Notes: generated by a model from the letters alone, not told the origin. A stretch of DNA of 64,000 nt from Cervus elaphus (GCF_910594005.1 NC_057829.1:58139001-58203000); one strand, 5' to 3'. Positions 1 to 13,040 are shown, numbered from the stretch's first letter. Translations and numbers: made by a program.

Positions 1-174
1 GGCCACCCCTAGATTTTGGAGAAGAAGTGGCTGGGGAATAGCACCTGGGTGGCAGCCTGTCACTCCCTCTCACCCACCGTCTCATGCCCTCACCAGGCCA
101 GCAACCCTGGTTAAAGATAAGGTAGGAAATGTTCTCTGAGCTTCCATGATTCCTACATCACCCTCTTCCACAGT

Positions 175-360
175 CTTTTCCTCTCAATATTATAATAATT
201 TTCCCTTTGCCTGTCACTCTCTCCCTTCATCCATGCCACCGCCCAATAGACTACAAGCTTCTTAAGATCCAAAGATTGTCTTCACTTTTCATCTCTGGTG
301 CCTAGGCAGGGTCTGGCACAAAGCAGGTGCTCAACAGATGTTTTTAGAGCGATTGAATGA
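175..360 (+). mobile_element. L2 LINE 3' end
   Basis: Diverged copy with the AGACTACAAGCTTCTTAAG and GGTGCTCAACAGATGTT hallmarks. Confidence 0.7.
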
Positions 361-1150
361 GGGTCCATTTGAAACAGTGATTTCAGTCATATGACTGTCT
401 TTAAGAAATACCTGGCTCTTTAGAATTTTTAGTAGAGTCATTGAGGAACAAGAAGTATGATTCACCCTTTAAATAAACATGGGTGCAAAAAGAGACCATA
501 TAGCAAACTTCAAGAATGTGACCATAAATCAAGTAAATATTTGATCAGTGACATCAATGTGTATAAAACATTTCTTTAAGGAAACTCACTTTTGGAAATC
601 CACTTAGAATATCTTAAGTCTGGCTTTGGCATTTTAACCAAAACTACATCTCCAAGACTGGGCATCTCCATGTCCAGAGGAGGTGTCACAGTGATAATGA
701 ATGAGGCAGGAGGTAAAAAAATTTAGGGTAGTTTGATGTATAGTTTTTAAGAACTTTAATTAAAGGAGCCAAATAAATGAGGCACTTAATCAGCAGGTAT
801 TATCAGAAAAGATTTTTCTGAGTTTGCAGGAAGTAGGCAAGAGCCACTGTGACTTCTATGCTCCCACGAGTGGATGAGCTGCCTGAAACAGAGCCAGTTC
901 AGAGAAGAGAGTCAGGAGGCTGACAGACACCCAAATAAGTTGTTTGGGTCCCTGGATCCTGTGTGCCTAAAGCTGGATCCACCTACTGGCCTTTCTGCTT
1001 ACCTGAATCAGAACGTGGCTTTTCCCTTTTCTTCCCCACCCCACGTTTAGCCTTCTTTTCCTCCTCCTTCTCTTTGTTTGTTTAATTTTGAGTTGAATTT
1101 CCAACCAAGACTCCTGACAGTATATTCTCTGGTCTCAATTCTCTTTTCTT

Positions 1151-1392
1151 TAAAAAATTTTTTCAATGTATTGACTTATTTTTGGCTGTGTTGGGTGGTC
1201 TTTGCTGTGTGTGGGCTTTCTCTAGTGGTGATTCATGAGTTTCTCATTGCAGTGCCTTTTCTTGTTGCAGTAGTTGCGGTACATGGGCTTAGCTGTTCCG
1301 TGGCATGTGGGATCTTTCTGGAGCAGGGATCAAACCTGTGTCCCCTGCACTGGCAGGTGGGTTCTCAACCCCTGGGCCACCGGGGAAGTCCC
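1151..1392 (-). mobile_element. CHR-type cetartiodactyl SINE
   Basis: Starts T-rich and ends in GGCCACCGGGGAAGTCCC, a reverse-oriented tRNA-derived SINE. The 133-residue open frame through it is a by-product. Confidence 0.85.
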
Positions 1393-2052
1393 GGTCTCAG
1401 TTTTCTTAGCTATAAGATGGGGACACAAACAGTAAAGTGCTGCTCACCTCCCACAAGGGATTTTCTGAGATTTACATGAGTCAATCATATCAAGTGCTTG
1501 TCAGTAAAAGCTATGATTTTTTAACAATTTAGAAAAGACTGAATTCAGAAATCTCAGCTCCTCACCACCATCCCCAAAAGAAGGAAAGAGACTGCTCCAT
1601 GCATAAAAGTATAGAGAATAGATTCCTAAGTTGTGAGAAAAGAGGACGCACTGTGTCAGCAACTTCAACCAGGAGCTGCTCTTTCTTAATTCTTTGGTAG
1701 CAGGCCCCACCCCCACTTCCCTCCTCATGCACTCACACACACCCTACTCCCTTCAATGCTAGGTGACACCAGGCCCTGGGAAAACTTTCTGTTGGCAATT
1801 GTTAGAAATAGCAGAAGTTTCAAGAGAGTTTCAAGAGAGGAAGAAAAAGTGGAGGTGACATGGTTGGCAGGACAGAACTGGCTGATTTTGCAACACAACT
1901 TGGAGAGGGAAAGGAAACTAGGAGAAAGTTGGCAAGGCCTTACAGCCTTGTTCTTGCAGTGGTTGTAGAAAGGAAGGACTTGGGGCCTGCACTCAGCCAA
2001 TGCTCAGGTAAGGCTGAGCATTCTCCCAGAGAGCTGGGACTCTGATGAGTCC

Positions 2053-2069
2053 AGGTCAGAGCCAGGTCA
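2053..2069 (+). promoter_or_regulatory. DR5-type nuclear receptor element (AGGTCA x2)
   Basis: Two perfect AGGTCA half-sites at 2053-2058 and 2064-2069 are separated by 5 bp, the classic RAR/RXR arrangement. It sits inside an exact 11-bp tandem duplication (2051-2072), which may be its origin. It is about 10 kb upstream of FFAR4. Confidence 0.4.
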
Positions 2070-3860
2070 GAGAGCTCTGAGATTAAGGAATAAACCTTAG
2101 TACAGGAGGAGCAAAATTCACATACAAACCTACTCTGTTGGATTAAACAGAAAAGGCATTAATGTAGCTCATGAGATCTCTGAAGTGGGTCCAGAGAATT
2201 GGTTTTGGAGACTGACTTCCCAGTCCAGACAGATGTCATGCTCAGCTCCCACTATTGGTGCTGGTCACTGGGTGTTGGAACCCCCACCACAGTGCCCTAA
2301 ACCCTCACTCCAGAATGAATTCTCTGCAGCCTCAGTGTCCTCATGTCCTGTCCTAGAGGCCAAGTCAGTCATGGGGTGTCTGATTGGGCTCAACCTAGGA
2401 TACAGTCATACTGCAAGGGAGCTGAGAAATCTGGTATCAGCCTCTGACCTTGGGGAGGCAGGACCCACAATGCAGGAAGTTTTCCAATTACAGGATGGGG
2501 TTCAAAAGGGCAGCCATCAGGTAGGTATATATCCCCCAACAGCATTTCCGTACTGTGTGTGTATATGTGCACATGCATATACATGTGTGAAATAGACATA
2601 AGTCTGTCTCATGGTCTCTTTTCCACAGTGTCTTCATCCTTAAAAATCCAAAGAACCATCATTCAAGCCCCTGCCCACAGCAGAAGCCCAGTCTCCTCAT
2701 TTGACTGAATTCAGACCACAGCTGGAAGTACTGCTTGATCCCCACTTCTCCTTGTGGTTCTGTTCCTTCAGGTCGTTATTGCCCCCCATCCCCACCTCAG
2801 ATGTGGACCCAGAGCTCTCTATTCCCCCCACTCTCTGAAATGAAGAGCTGATATGCTCCTCAGAGACACACCAGGCCCCTGGGGACGGCACTTTCTCCTA
2901 ATGCATCTCCTGTATCATCACTGGGCTATGATTTGTCATATCCTCTCTCCTCAGGACTCAGCTCTGGTTTCCCTCTGCAGAAGCAAGGGTCCATTAAAGC
3001 AGCCTCAGAGATAAATTCAGCTACCAAAACTAAGCTGCAAAGACGGAAGTCATTATTTTAAGCATTGGATCTTATGCCAGATGGAACCCTGTTCCGGGGG
3101 AGAGAGTTGAGGAACTGCTCTAGTGAGTTTCTCCTTTAGAAAAGCCCAGAAAGCAAACTAAGGTCAACACCCCAGATCAGTCCCTGCTCCACACTCCAGG
3201 TGACCGAGTCTGTTAGGAACCCACAGTTCTGGACAAAGGGAGGTGAAATCCTGGGTGGGGACTGATTCGCATGTTCCTTGACTCTTCCGTGTCTACCTTC
3301 CCCCTTCAGTGACATTTATGTAGTTGCCTCACCCTCCACCCCAATTCATTTCTGTCCTCAGTGCTTGTCTGTTGAATGACCAATCAGCTCCTGTGTGCAT
3401 GCATACTGCTTGAGTCTCTTGGGAGTGCCTGCTACTAGCCCCACCTGTCTCCATGACATTCACCCAGGGATTGGTCCCATATTTATCTATGTTTTGTGAA
3501 TTCCCCACAGACTTAAGACAGGGACTGTATATCATTTGCTATGGCATCCTCAATGACTGGCAGAGTGCCTGTTATTATTTTTGAATGGAAAGAAGAAAAG
3601 ATGGATTGATGGATGGATGGACACCTGAGCTTTGAGGGACCATAGTCAGATGCCATGAGGGGGCAGTGTGGAGCAGCTTTAAAAATATTCCCCAGCTCTG
3701 CCACCAGACCCTCGCTGGCAGCTAGGTTTCTAGAACTTATTTTGTTTAATATTTTCATTTGTGAGACAAGAAGCTGAGGCTATGGAAGGTGATGGCTGTG
3801 CCCGAGGGCAGGCAGCTCCTGAACTGGGCTCTTGGGTGGGTCCAGCACTTTGTCCGTTAT

Positions 3861-4185
3861 CAGTTCAGTTGCTCAGTCATGTCCAACTGTTTGCGACCCC
3901 ATGAATCACAGCACGCCAGGCCTCCCTGTCCATCACAAACTCCCGGAGTTTACTCAAACTCATGCCCATCGAGTCGGTGATGCCATCCAGCCATCTCATC
4001 CTTTGTTGTCCCCTTCTCTTCCTGCCCCCAATCCCTCCCAGCATCAGGGTCTTTTCCAATGAGTCACCTCTTCTCATGAGGAGGCCAAAGTATTGGAGTT
4101 TCAGCTTTAGCATCAGTCCTTCCAATGAACACCCAGGACTGATCTCCTTCAGGATGGACTGGTTGGATCTCCTTGCAGTCCAAGG
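3861..4185 (-). mobile_element. BovB 3' fragment
   Basis: Same 3' sequence as the larger copies, reading from the terminal CAGTTCAGTTGCTCAG inward for about 325 bp. Intergenic, upstream of FFAR4. Confidence 0.88.
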
Positions 4186-5009
4186 GATATATCCGTATAG
4201 TATGCCCCATAAACCAGCTCCCTAGGCTCTGGGGAGCCCTTTTCATTACCCCCTGGAGCCCTTCCTGAAAGGCTACCCATCAGCCTCAGAACCAGCATCC
4301 AGCCTGGGAGGCTGCCACCTGTATGACCAGGCATTTCCTGACAACCTTCATTACTGGGCTTTCGGCTGCTTGTGCCTAGATTCCCCAGAGTCTGCACCTC
4401 CCCAGGAGTGGGAGAAACCCCCAGGCCTGGGTTTCTGGCCACTTAAGTGGGTTGTAACTTCGTGGTTCCTGGAGAGGAATTCCAGAAGATTGCATCAAGT
4501 TCGATACAGCAACTGCCTATCTCTACTCTGAGTGGGACCTGGTGTCACCTCAAAACTGCCATGGCTCCAAGAAGAGCCCGTCTAAGAACCCATCCAAGGT
4601 CACTGGGATGGCAGTCAGGAACCTGGGTCTGCTCTATTGGGCCTATACAACCATGGAAGCTGGACCCTCTCCCCTTGCCCTGCTGGGCCCTGGCACTGCC
4701 TCATGTGAAGAATGAGAGACTACACTAGCTGCCCTGGATAACTGTCCTTAGGAGATCAGAGCATGAACACGAGAGGGTCTTTAATGTGGAGGTCTTTTCT
4801 TGTATAAATTCATGCATCCTTATTATTGTCATGGTCTGGACTGCTGAGCCTGGACTGAGTTTTCCTGGAGGCCTGGAGCAGGAGTTCCTGGTGTTGGGAC
4901 CTCACAGTCAGGATAATATTTTCTATTATAAATCTTAACCAGTCTCATAGGTTTTTTTTTTTTTTTCTCTAAAGGAAGAAGTAAGTGATTTAAAATATTT
5001 AGTCCATTT

Positions 5010-5302
5010 AAAAAATGTATTTATTTATGTATTTTGACTGTGCTGGGTCTTCACTGCTGTGTGCAAGCTTTCTCTAGTTGTGGTGAGTGGGGGCTACTCT
5101 AGTTGCTGTGTGCAGGCTTCATGTTGCAGTGGCTTCTCTTGTCCTGGGGCCCTGTCGGCCTCTGGAGTGTGGGCTCCATAGTTGTGGTACACAGACTTAG
5201 TTGTCCTGAGGCATGTGGAATCTTCCCCAACCAGGGCTCGAGCCCGTCGTGTCCCCTGCATAGGCAGGAGGATTCTTAACCGCTGGACCATCAGGGAAGT
5301 CC
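5010..5302 (-). mobile_element. CHR-type SINE
   Basis: Contains the family strings TTTCTCTAGTTGTGG and GGACCATCAGGGAAGTCC, reverse orientation. Confidence 0.87.
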
Positions 5303-5451
5303 TCATAGGATTTTTACATAAGTCAATCTTTTTACATAGGATTGTTTCTTCTAAAGATGCTTTGTCCTAAAAGAAAAAGAAGCTTAGCATAAAAGTGAGC
5401 AGAACATAATTTTACAATTAAAAGTGGACATATTTAGCTTTGAGAAAAACT

Positions 5452-5662
5452 TGTTTAGTTGCTAAGTCGTGTCTGGCTCTTTTGCAACCCTATGGACTAT
5501 AGCCTGCTAGGCTCCTCTGTCTATGGGATTTACCAGGCAAGAATACTAGAAGGGGTTGCCATTTCTTTCTCCAGGGGATTTTCCCAACCCAGGGATCGAA
5601 CCTGAGTCTTCTGCATTGGCAGGTGGATTCTTTACCATTGAGCTACTAGGGAAACCCCCGAT
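5452..5662 (-). mobile_element. Bov-tA SINE
   Basis: A full ruminant tRNA-derived SINE in reverse orientation; GAAAAACT at 5444-5451 and 5663-5670 looks like the target duplication. Confidence 0.88.
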
Positions 5663-8600
5663 GAAAAACTACGTGGCCTATATTTTTCTTGTTTCACTTT
5701 AGACCAGTGGAAAGGGAAGCAAGGAGGGATACCTGAGAGCCATTGCTGGAGGGTATGTGTGGTTGGGTGTGTCCCCCACCTGCAGCCAAGCTCTAGGCAG
5801 GAAGAGGTGTGTCATGGGGCAGCCATGTGCATTGGGGGAACTGAAGTACAAAGCAGGAAAATAATGTTCCAGGAAATTTTAAAAATGCATATTACAAATT
5901 CATGGATGTACCCTGACCCCCAATTTGTAAAGTACTGTATGCCTACAGTCAGCCTCAGATGCACAGAAAAAACACTGGAAATCTACACAGCAAAATTTCG
6001 CAGGGTTATCTCTGTTATCTCTGAGTTATTTCTTATATTTGTTTATGTTTATTTTCTCTGAATTATTCTTATATTTTCCAGATCTTACTGTTTTATTATC
6101 AGAAACATAGAAGGAATAAAGAAGTTTTTTGTTTTTTTTTTTTAAAGTGATGCAAGAGGAATCTTGCAATATACTGTGTAAGACCTTGGCCAACAGTCTC
6201 CTTGGGATACACAGAATTTCAATAAAGCCACATCTTGGATTGCAGAAGGCTCTTTTGGGATGGTGATGGTATCATCCACCCCTCATCTTCACATTTCTAG
6301 AGCCTGGTCTGGTGCCTGGCATGTGGTAAGGATGGAACCATCAGTGTGTGTTAAGTGGAGCAGTTTCCTTCCTAGACTGGCCAGTGTGGCTCCTCAGGGA
6401 GAGGGGGCCACAGAGAAAAGCTGCCACTTATGTAGAAATGGACCTTATCTGAATTGCTTTCGTTTCTGAGTACAAAAATTTGTAGTTGTGGCTTTTCCTT
6501 GGAAGAATAGAGCCAGGTGATCACCAAATCCCTTTTGTGAGTTTAAGGTCCTATCTTAGAGGCAATCTGGTTGCCATTAAAATAAAGACCACCTTTAAAC
6601 AACAAGGTTTGGGGAGAACAGATCTTCCAAGGTTAGCCGTCTTGGCGACAGCACTAAGAATTAATTTTGGCCAATTCAAGCAGGAAAGAAATGTATTGAA
6701 AAGGCTCCTGGTAACTCCCAGTTCGGACAGGAGGACTATAGCCAGCTGATAAAATGCGCAGGACCAGGAGCAGTCAATGGAGGAACCACTGCTGAGGCCA
6801 CTGGGCCCCGCCTCCTGGGCAAGCTTCTGTTTTCTAGTGGTTTCAAGTCTTGGCAGGTTCACCGCAGGGTGCAGAACATGGAATCTGGAGCCAGACGGGC
6901 TGGTTTCAGACCGCACTTATGAGGACCTTAGGCAAATTCCGTTACTTCTCTAGGCTTCTGTTTCCACATCTGTAAAATGGGCTTTTAAAAGTTCCCACTT
7001 GCATGCATTATCTTTGCCATAATATGAAACAATTTTTTCCCAAAGTTAGTGGCTTCAAACAACAATGAACATGTATTATCTCTCAGTTTCTGTGGTTCAT
7101 GGATTCAGTAGCAGCTTATCTGGGTAACTCCGCCACAAGGCTTCTCTAGAGCTTTGGTCAGATATGGGCCAGGGCCACAGTGACCCGAAGGCTCAGCTGG
7201 GGCTGGAAGCACTGTTTCCAAAGTGACTCTCTCACCTGGCTGACACGGTGATGCTGGATGTGGGCTGCACTTTATCCCTCAGTGGGCTGCTTGATGTCCT
7301 TACAACATGGTGGTTGCTTTCCCCCCAGAGTAAGTGATGCCAGAGAGAGAGCAAGACAGAGGTCATATGCTTTTAATGACCTCACTGGTGAAGTAGTATC
7401 ACTTCTGCTACATCCATTCATTAGGCAAAAAGTTAGTCCAACTCACATGCAAGGGGAGAAAAATTAGGTTCCACTTTTTGAAGGGAGGAGTGTCAAAAAA
7501 TTTGCAGCCATATTTTATAAACACCACACTACCTCACAGGGTTGTTATGAAGATTAAATGGCTTAATACAAATAAGTGCTTAAAACAGTGCCTGGGTCAT
7601 GGTAGTTACCATGTGTACATATGTGTTGATTGCTCTTAATATCGTTACTGCTTCTGTTATTATTATTCTCCCCGGTCCTCCCCCGACCCCCAGCTCCGCC
7701 CCGTGCTCCTCACTGTCCTTTCTCCTCAAAGTCACCTCAGAGGTGAGGCTGACCCCTCCTGGAGTTGTTGGCTCCTAAGACGCCCTCAGGAAGCAGTGGC
7801 TTCCTCAGGACTGGCCTCACCCTCTTCGTTTGCCTCAGGAAACCACGTGTCGTCACACTAGGTCTCCAACAACAGAGGTCAGGCCGGCGCCAGCCCCTCG
7901 TTATCCGTCTCAGTCCTCACAGTTGCTACAAGGCTGGCCCCTACTCTCCTCTCTTCCTCTGCTCAGGCGAGATTCCTGCAACCGGTGAGCTCGAGCACAG
8001 CCCCCAGGCAAGTGGTGGGCTTGATGGGACACACTCTTGTCCAGTCAGCGCCCCCAGTGTGATAGGTGTGGGGGGGCAGCTCTGAGGGCCGAAGCAGAGA
8101 TCACCAACAAGTGGAAGAGTCAGGGAGAAGAGCCCTTGCAGCACAAGCCCGCAAACCACAGGCTGTTCCCTGCCGAGGACACCCCCCGAGGGGTATATAT
8201 GGTGGCCGAAACCCAGCCAGGCCCTCCTCCCCGAGCTCCCAGCCTTGGCTGCATCCACCTTGCCTCTTCCTAGTGTCTGCTCACTTTTCTAATTTTGCTA
8301 CAGCATGGCATGCATTAGTTGTGGTTGGGCCACCAGGTCTGGTTGACAGATGCCTGCCCTGGGCCTTTAGTATGCAAATACTTCATGACCAGGTGCCGAT
8401 CACTTGTCTCACTTGGACTTAGCTTTTTGTCTTCCACGTTCTACTTGGGTTTCTCTGTTTTGGCCAATAGGTATGACATGGACAGGGGTGATTACAGGCC
8501 CGAGGCATGTGAAAGCTCTTGATATATACTTGGAATGGTGTGGCTGTCACGTCCTCCACTTTGCATGTACCCAAAGGCCACTTGATGCCCTGTCTGCTTG

Positions 8601-9522
8601 GGAACTCATGGGCCTCCTTGAAGAAGGAGCATGAGGTGGCCTTCCCTGCACCCTACCTGCCTGGCTGGGGTGGTTACTCAGCTATGAACGCTCAGGGCAA
8701 TGGGGCCTGCAGTCTAAACACCTTGGTAAGATGGGAGGAGCAGAGGCAGGAGGTAGACTTTAAATCTCTACACAGGAATAAGTGCCCTTTGCCTTCTGCT
8801 CCAGAATAGATCCTAATTGTGTAAGGAGATATTCTGGACTTTGCAAGAACTTATGTTTCAAACCTGATAGACATAGGTCTATAGATAAAGAGATGATACA
8901 CAGACTGGCTACGGAGAAGTTTGGGGAGGAAACTGCAGCCAGAAAGCATTTTCATACAAACCTTATAAAGTTTTTCCAGAGGAAAATTAAGAAAACCCCC
9001 ACACATAAAAAGTCCCCTCCTCTTGTCTGGTTAAAAATATAAATAGGCACAGGAGTTACCCCTCAATTTGACCTTCCATTTATTTCAGAAACTAGACCAC
9101 CCATATTTATATTTGGTGGATCCTCATCTCCATTTCTACCATTTTATCTAAGAGAGGAAGAGGGAAAGAAACACGATGCTAACAGTGACCCTGAGCAGTG
9201 AATACAGCTGTCACAACCAGGGCTCACCTCTGTGGTTTCCTACCGTCTTGTCTGTGAGGAACAGGTGATGTCAGTGCACCAGGGGGACTCTGTACCTGGC
9301 CCCCCGGAACAAGGGGGTTTTGCAGCTGTGGACACCTGGGGCCATAGCACGAAGTTGAGCCTCACCAGTGGGTGGGTGAAAGGGGTTACAGAGTTCATGA
9401 TGAAGCTCCTACCAGGAAAAGAATCACATTTCTGGCTTTTGCCGCAAGGTGGGATTTCACAACGGAAGCCAACAGTAAGCAGTAGAGTGTGCCATGGCTT
9501 CAAGAGGACGCAGCCGCTGGCC

Positions 9523-9772
9523 CAGGGTTTCTCAGCCTCAGCGCCGTCGGTACTTGGGGCTAGACAGGTCTTTGCTGCAGGGCTGTCCTGTGCCCTGCAG
9601 GATGTTTGGCAGCAGCCCTGGCCTCTCCCCTACCCACTAGACGCCACAACAACCCCCTAGGGTGACAAGCAAAAAATGTCTCCAGACGTTACCAAATGTC
9701 TCTGTGGCCATGTGCTTGCACGCACATAAAACCTACCTCCCGCCCTCGCCCCAGTTAAGAAGCACTGCTCTA
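9523..9772 (+). mobile_element. MER20-type hAT DNA transposon relic
   Basis: CAGGATGTTTGGCAGCAGCC...CCACTAGACGCCA...AAAATGTCTCCAGACGTT follows the MER20 pattern. Non-autonomous and ancient. Confidence 0.7.
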
Positions 9773-9774
9773 GT

Positions 9775-9900
9775 GGTTAAGAGCAGGGGCCCTGGAACCA
9801 GACAACCAGACTGCTTAGATTCAAATACCAGTGCCTGGAACCCGTAGGAGCACTAAATGAGTTAAAAAATGTAACAGTGGGCTGCCACATAATCTTACAA
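9775..9900 (+). mobile_element. MIR SINE fragment
   Basis: AGTGGTTAAGAGCAGGGGCCCTGGAACCAGAC is the MIR 5' region; it follows the MER20 relic directly. Confidence 0.65.
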
Positions 9901-10803
9901 ATCAGAGCAATTTGATATTGGAAGAGGGTTCTAATAATAATCTCATGACCCGAGGCTGTCCCAGCAAACAGGGATGTGTGGTCAGCCCATAAGTCCACAC
10001 ACAGTGTTGAGCAGAGCCTGACCCAGTGTCCCCTGAACATCCACTGTGCTAAGTGCATTACAGGTGGGAACTGCACTTGATTCCCCCAAAACTTATAAGA
10101 TGGTACTTTTATTCTGCCCTTTGGAATAAAGCTAAAATAATTTGCCCAAGGTCACACAGTGAGTAGTAGAGTCAGGATTCTGGTTCCAGCAAGCAAGTTT
10201 TCAAGCCTGTGTTCTTAACCACTGCCCATGTGTGCTTGGGGAGTCCCGGAAACACAGTAATACTCAACATTCACTGAACTCCACATGGACTGCTCCCCTG
10301 GGTTATTCAGTTTCAACAAACTCATGGACAAATCTGGGTCTTCAGGGATTACTGTGATGGAAAGCAGATAGATTCAGATCAATGTGGAGCAGGAGATGGG
10401 AGTGGCAGCCTTCCATCTGATTCCCAGCTTTATAGAACTCAATAGGGTCACCCATTCTGTTAGGAAGTCATTATTTGAGAAAGAAAAGAAAACTTTTATT
10501 TTTTTAATTCATGTTTATTATTTTCCCAGACAGCTACTAAGTTGTTAGGACATAAAGTCTTATTAATTCACTTGGACCCAGCTCCTTAATAAACGAAACT
10601 GTTGGGTTTTTCTTTTGGCCAATGAATGCCGTGAAGATGATGTGAAAGTCTGGGAACCTCTGTGCTGGCAAGATGCATTTTGCCACTGAAAGAACTCAGG
10701 AGGGTAAAAGATGGAGAAGGCTTACTAGTGCAGAGACTGCACTCTAGTTGGCCACTCTGGGAAAATCTCTTCCTGTCTCCATGCTGTGCGTTGAGAATGT
10801 GCT

Positions 10804-10825
10804 CACACACACACACACACACACA
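10804..10825 (+). repeat. (CA)11 microsatellite
   Basis: Uninterrupted CA dinucleotide tract upstream of FFAR4. Confidence 0.95.
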
Positions 10826-11372
10826 GAGTTCTCCTTTCCCTTCCACAGAAACTAATACACTGTGGCCCCAATCAGACAGTTACCAAATCCCACTCGAGTT
10901 CCCTTTACTTCAATCTCTTGCCCTTTTTGGTCTGTGTCAGAAAGCAAACTGCTTCCCTTTTACTACCTGAATTTAGTCCAGGTTCAAGTTGAACATTCCC
11001 ACTGACATGCAATCTGCCCTTCAGTTCAGAGGCCACATTGTCAACTCAGACCCCAAATGCCACAGTGATAAGCAAACACAGATATGACCACCCTCTCCCC
11101 CTCCTCCCCACCAGAGAGCACTTTATGCTAGTGTACCAAATACTTAATAAATACACAGATGATTACAAGATGGATGGGCCTGGTAGTATGGCAAAGGGGA
11201 AGACAGTGAGGATGTGGGTGGTGGGACGGTGTCTGGCAGGGAAGTGGTCACTGGGTCTAGGGCCACAAGCACACTTTCATTCTCTGTCTAATTTACTATA
11301 ACAGAAAACTAGACAACAGGGGTGTGACAGAAACATCTGGGTCAGGGGCTTTATTACTAACCAGGCGCCACT

Positions 11373-11522
11373 CTGGACAAGTCACTTTTTTTTTTGGTGG
11401 CTGCACCACATGGCCTGTAGGATCTTAGTTCCCCAACCAGGGATTGAACCTGTGCCCCCTGCTTTAGGAGCTCGGGGTCTTAACAACTAGACCACTGGGG
11501 AAGTCCCTGGACAAGTCACTTT
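11373..11522 (-). mobile_element. tRNA-derived SINE with perfect 16-bp target duplication
   Basis: CTGGACAAGTCACTTT at 11373-11388 and 11507-11522 flanks a T-headed reverse element (11389-11506). It lies 0.6 kb upstream of the FFAR4 promoter region. Confidence 0.93.
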
Positions 11523-12114
11523 GTGCTGTTCCTCAGTTTCTTCATCTGTAAGGAGACTGGTTTGTTCAGTGTTTGTCAAATTGGGGTGCTAGAGGCACAT
11601 TCACCACCTGTATGTGCACTTGGAGTGACTGTCTTTCCTGGGAGCCAAGTTTATTCAATATATTTTTGGGCCCCACTCTTTTTACATGAAAGTATTTTAT
11701 CTCTTTGTTCAGAATGCAGAACTTACCTGGATTTTAATTATGGGAATTGATAATTGATAATGTTTCAGGAGCAATTACTGTGTGCCAAGTATAAATCTCT
11801 TTCTATGATACTCACAATTACCTAATGGGATATTATTATCTCCATTTGTAGATTTTAAAAAACTAAGGCAGAGAGATGAACTAATCTACCCAGTCACATG
11901 TTACTTAGCAATGATAAATGACTCCTCCTCACCCCCACAAAAAGATCTGGACTCATTGCAAGCTGCTTTGGGATTTATTCCCAGACCCGTGAGACTTCTC
12001 TGGCGAAGCCTGAAAAGCACAGGACAGAATGGTCTCCAGAGTCCAGCTCAAGCACTCCTAAATCAATTTTAACTAGATCAGTAGATTAAGGTTGTCCTCC
12101 GAGTGCCCCTGGCG

Positions 12115-12124
12115 GATAAAAGGG
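12115..12124 (+). promoter_or_regulatory. FFAR4: TATA-like element upstream of FFAR4
   Basis: GATAAAAGGG lies 319 bp before the FFAR4 start codon, at the edge of the CpG island. A start near 12145 would give a ~300-nt 5' UTR. There is no transcript support in the sequence itself. Confidence 0.3.
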
Positions 12125-12169
12125 GGCTTTGTGGGGTTTCTGGGGGGTTCACTAGGTGGGGCTTCCGGA

Positions 12170-13040
12170 CCACTCAGGTGCTCCTACTTCGGCCGAGGGC
12201 GTCCTCTACCTAGACTCCCGCCTCCCTCACAGCCTGGTATTTCCAGCCGGCGTCGCTGGCACTTCCTCGTTCCCGCGCGCCCCAGGCTTAGCTTGCAACG
12301 CCCAGCTCCGGCGCTGCTCAGGCGGGAGGGGGCCAGAGGGGAGATGTCGCAACTCTCTCCCTCCCTCTTTCCCCGCCTTGGCATTCAGTCACCTCCCAGA
12401 TGAGCCCGCTCGCAGAAGGCTGCGGGCCGCGGGGTGCCCGGCATGTCCCCTGAGTGCGCGCAGGCGGCGGGCACTGCGCCCGTGCGCAGTCTGGAGCGGG
12501 CCAACCGCACCCGTTTCCCGTTCTTCTCCGATGTCAAGGGCGACCACCGGCTAGTGCTGAACGCCGTGGAGACCGTGGTGCTGGCACTCATCTTTGTGGT
12601 GTCGCTGCTGGGCAACGTGAGCGCCTTGGTGCCGGTAGCGCGCCGACGGCGCCGCGGCACCACCGCCAGCCTGGTGCTCAATCTTTTCTGCGCGGACCTG
12701 CTCTTCACCAGCTCCATCCCGCTCGTGCTGGTGGTGCGCTGGACGGAGGCCTGGCTCCTGGGCCCGGCTGCCTGCCACCTGCTCTTTTACATGATGACCC
12801 TGAGCGGCAGCGTCACCATCTTCACGCTGGCGGCAGTCAGCTTGGAGCGCGTGGTGTGCATCCTGCGCGTGCAGCGCGGCGCGCGGGGCCCGGGGTGGCG
12901 GGCGCGGGCCGCGCTGCTTGCTTTGATCTGGGGCTACTCGGCGATCGCGGCGCTGCCCCTCTGCATCTTCTTCCGCGTCCTCCCGCAGCGGTTACCCGGC
13001 GCTGACCAGGTGAGCGCCGCGGTGTGCGTGCCGGGCAGGT
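12170..13040. promoter_or_regulatory. FFAR4: CpG island over FFAR4 promoter and exon 1
   Basis: CpG dinucleotides and GC content rise sharply here compared with the flanking AT-rich DNA, covering the 5' UTR and all of coding exon 1. Boundaries were judged by eye. Confidence 0.75.
12443..13009 (+). CDS. FFAR4: FFAR4 coding exon 1 (residues 1-189)
   Basis: It encodes the extracellular N-terminus through TM4 and the start of extracellular loop 2. It ends in CAG followed by the donor GTGAGC at 13010, phase 0. It is very GC-rich and lies in a CpG island, which produces several long overlapping open frames that are not genes. Confidence 0.97.

Larger units (their letters stand above)
1..12110. other. 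Intergenic region upstream of FFAR4
   Basis: No exon of a recognisable gene. Between the repeats listed separately it holds old MIR pieces (about 6940-7000, 7530-7600, 10130-10220, 11760-11915) and an unassigned old repeat at about 7010-7350. Open frames such as 2185-2595 and 7765-8422 have no recognisable domain. Confidence 0.7.

Noticed and set aside
7765..8422. Overlapping frames with a nearby TATATAT string upstream of FFAR4
   Set aside because: No conserved domain, no splice structure, and the TATA-like string has no supporting context.
1..12110. Exons of CEP55, the expected upstream neighbour
   Set aside because: No segment encodes anything I recognise from CEP55; its 3' end is probably outside the window.
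12454..13005. 183-residue open frame overlapping FFAR4 exon 1
   Set aside because: A GC-driven alternative frame of a firmly identified exon; Arg/Ala/Gly-rich without domain, and several other frames here are equally long.
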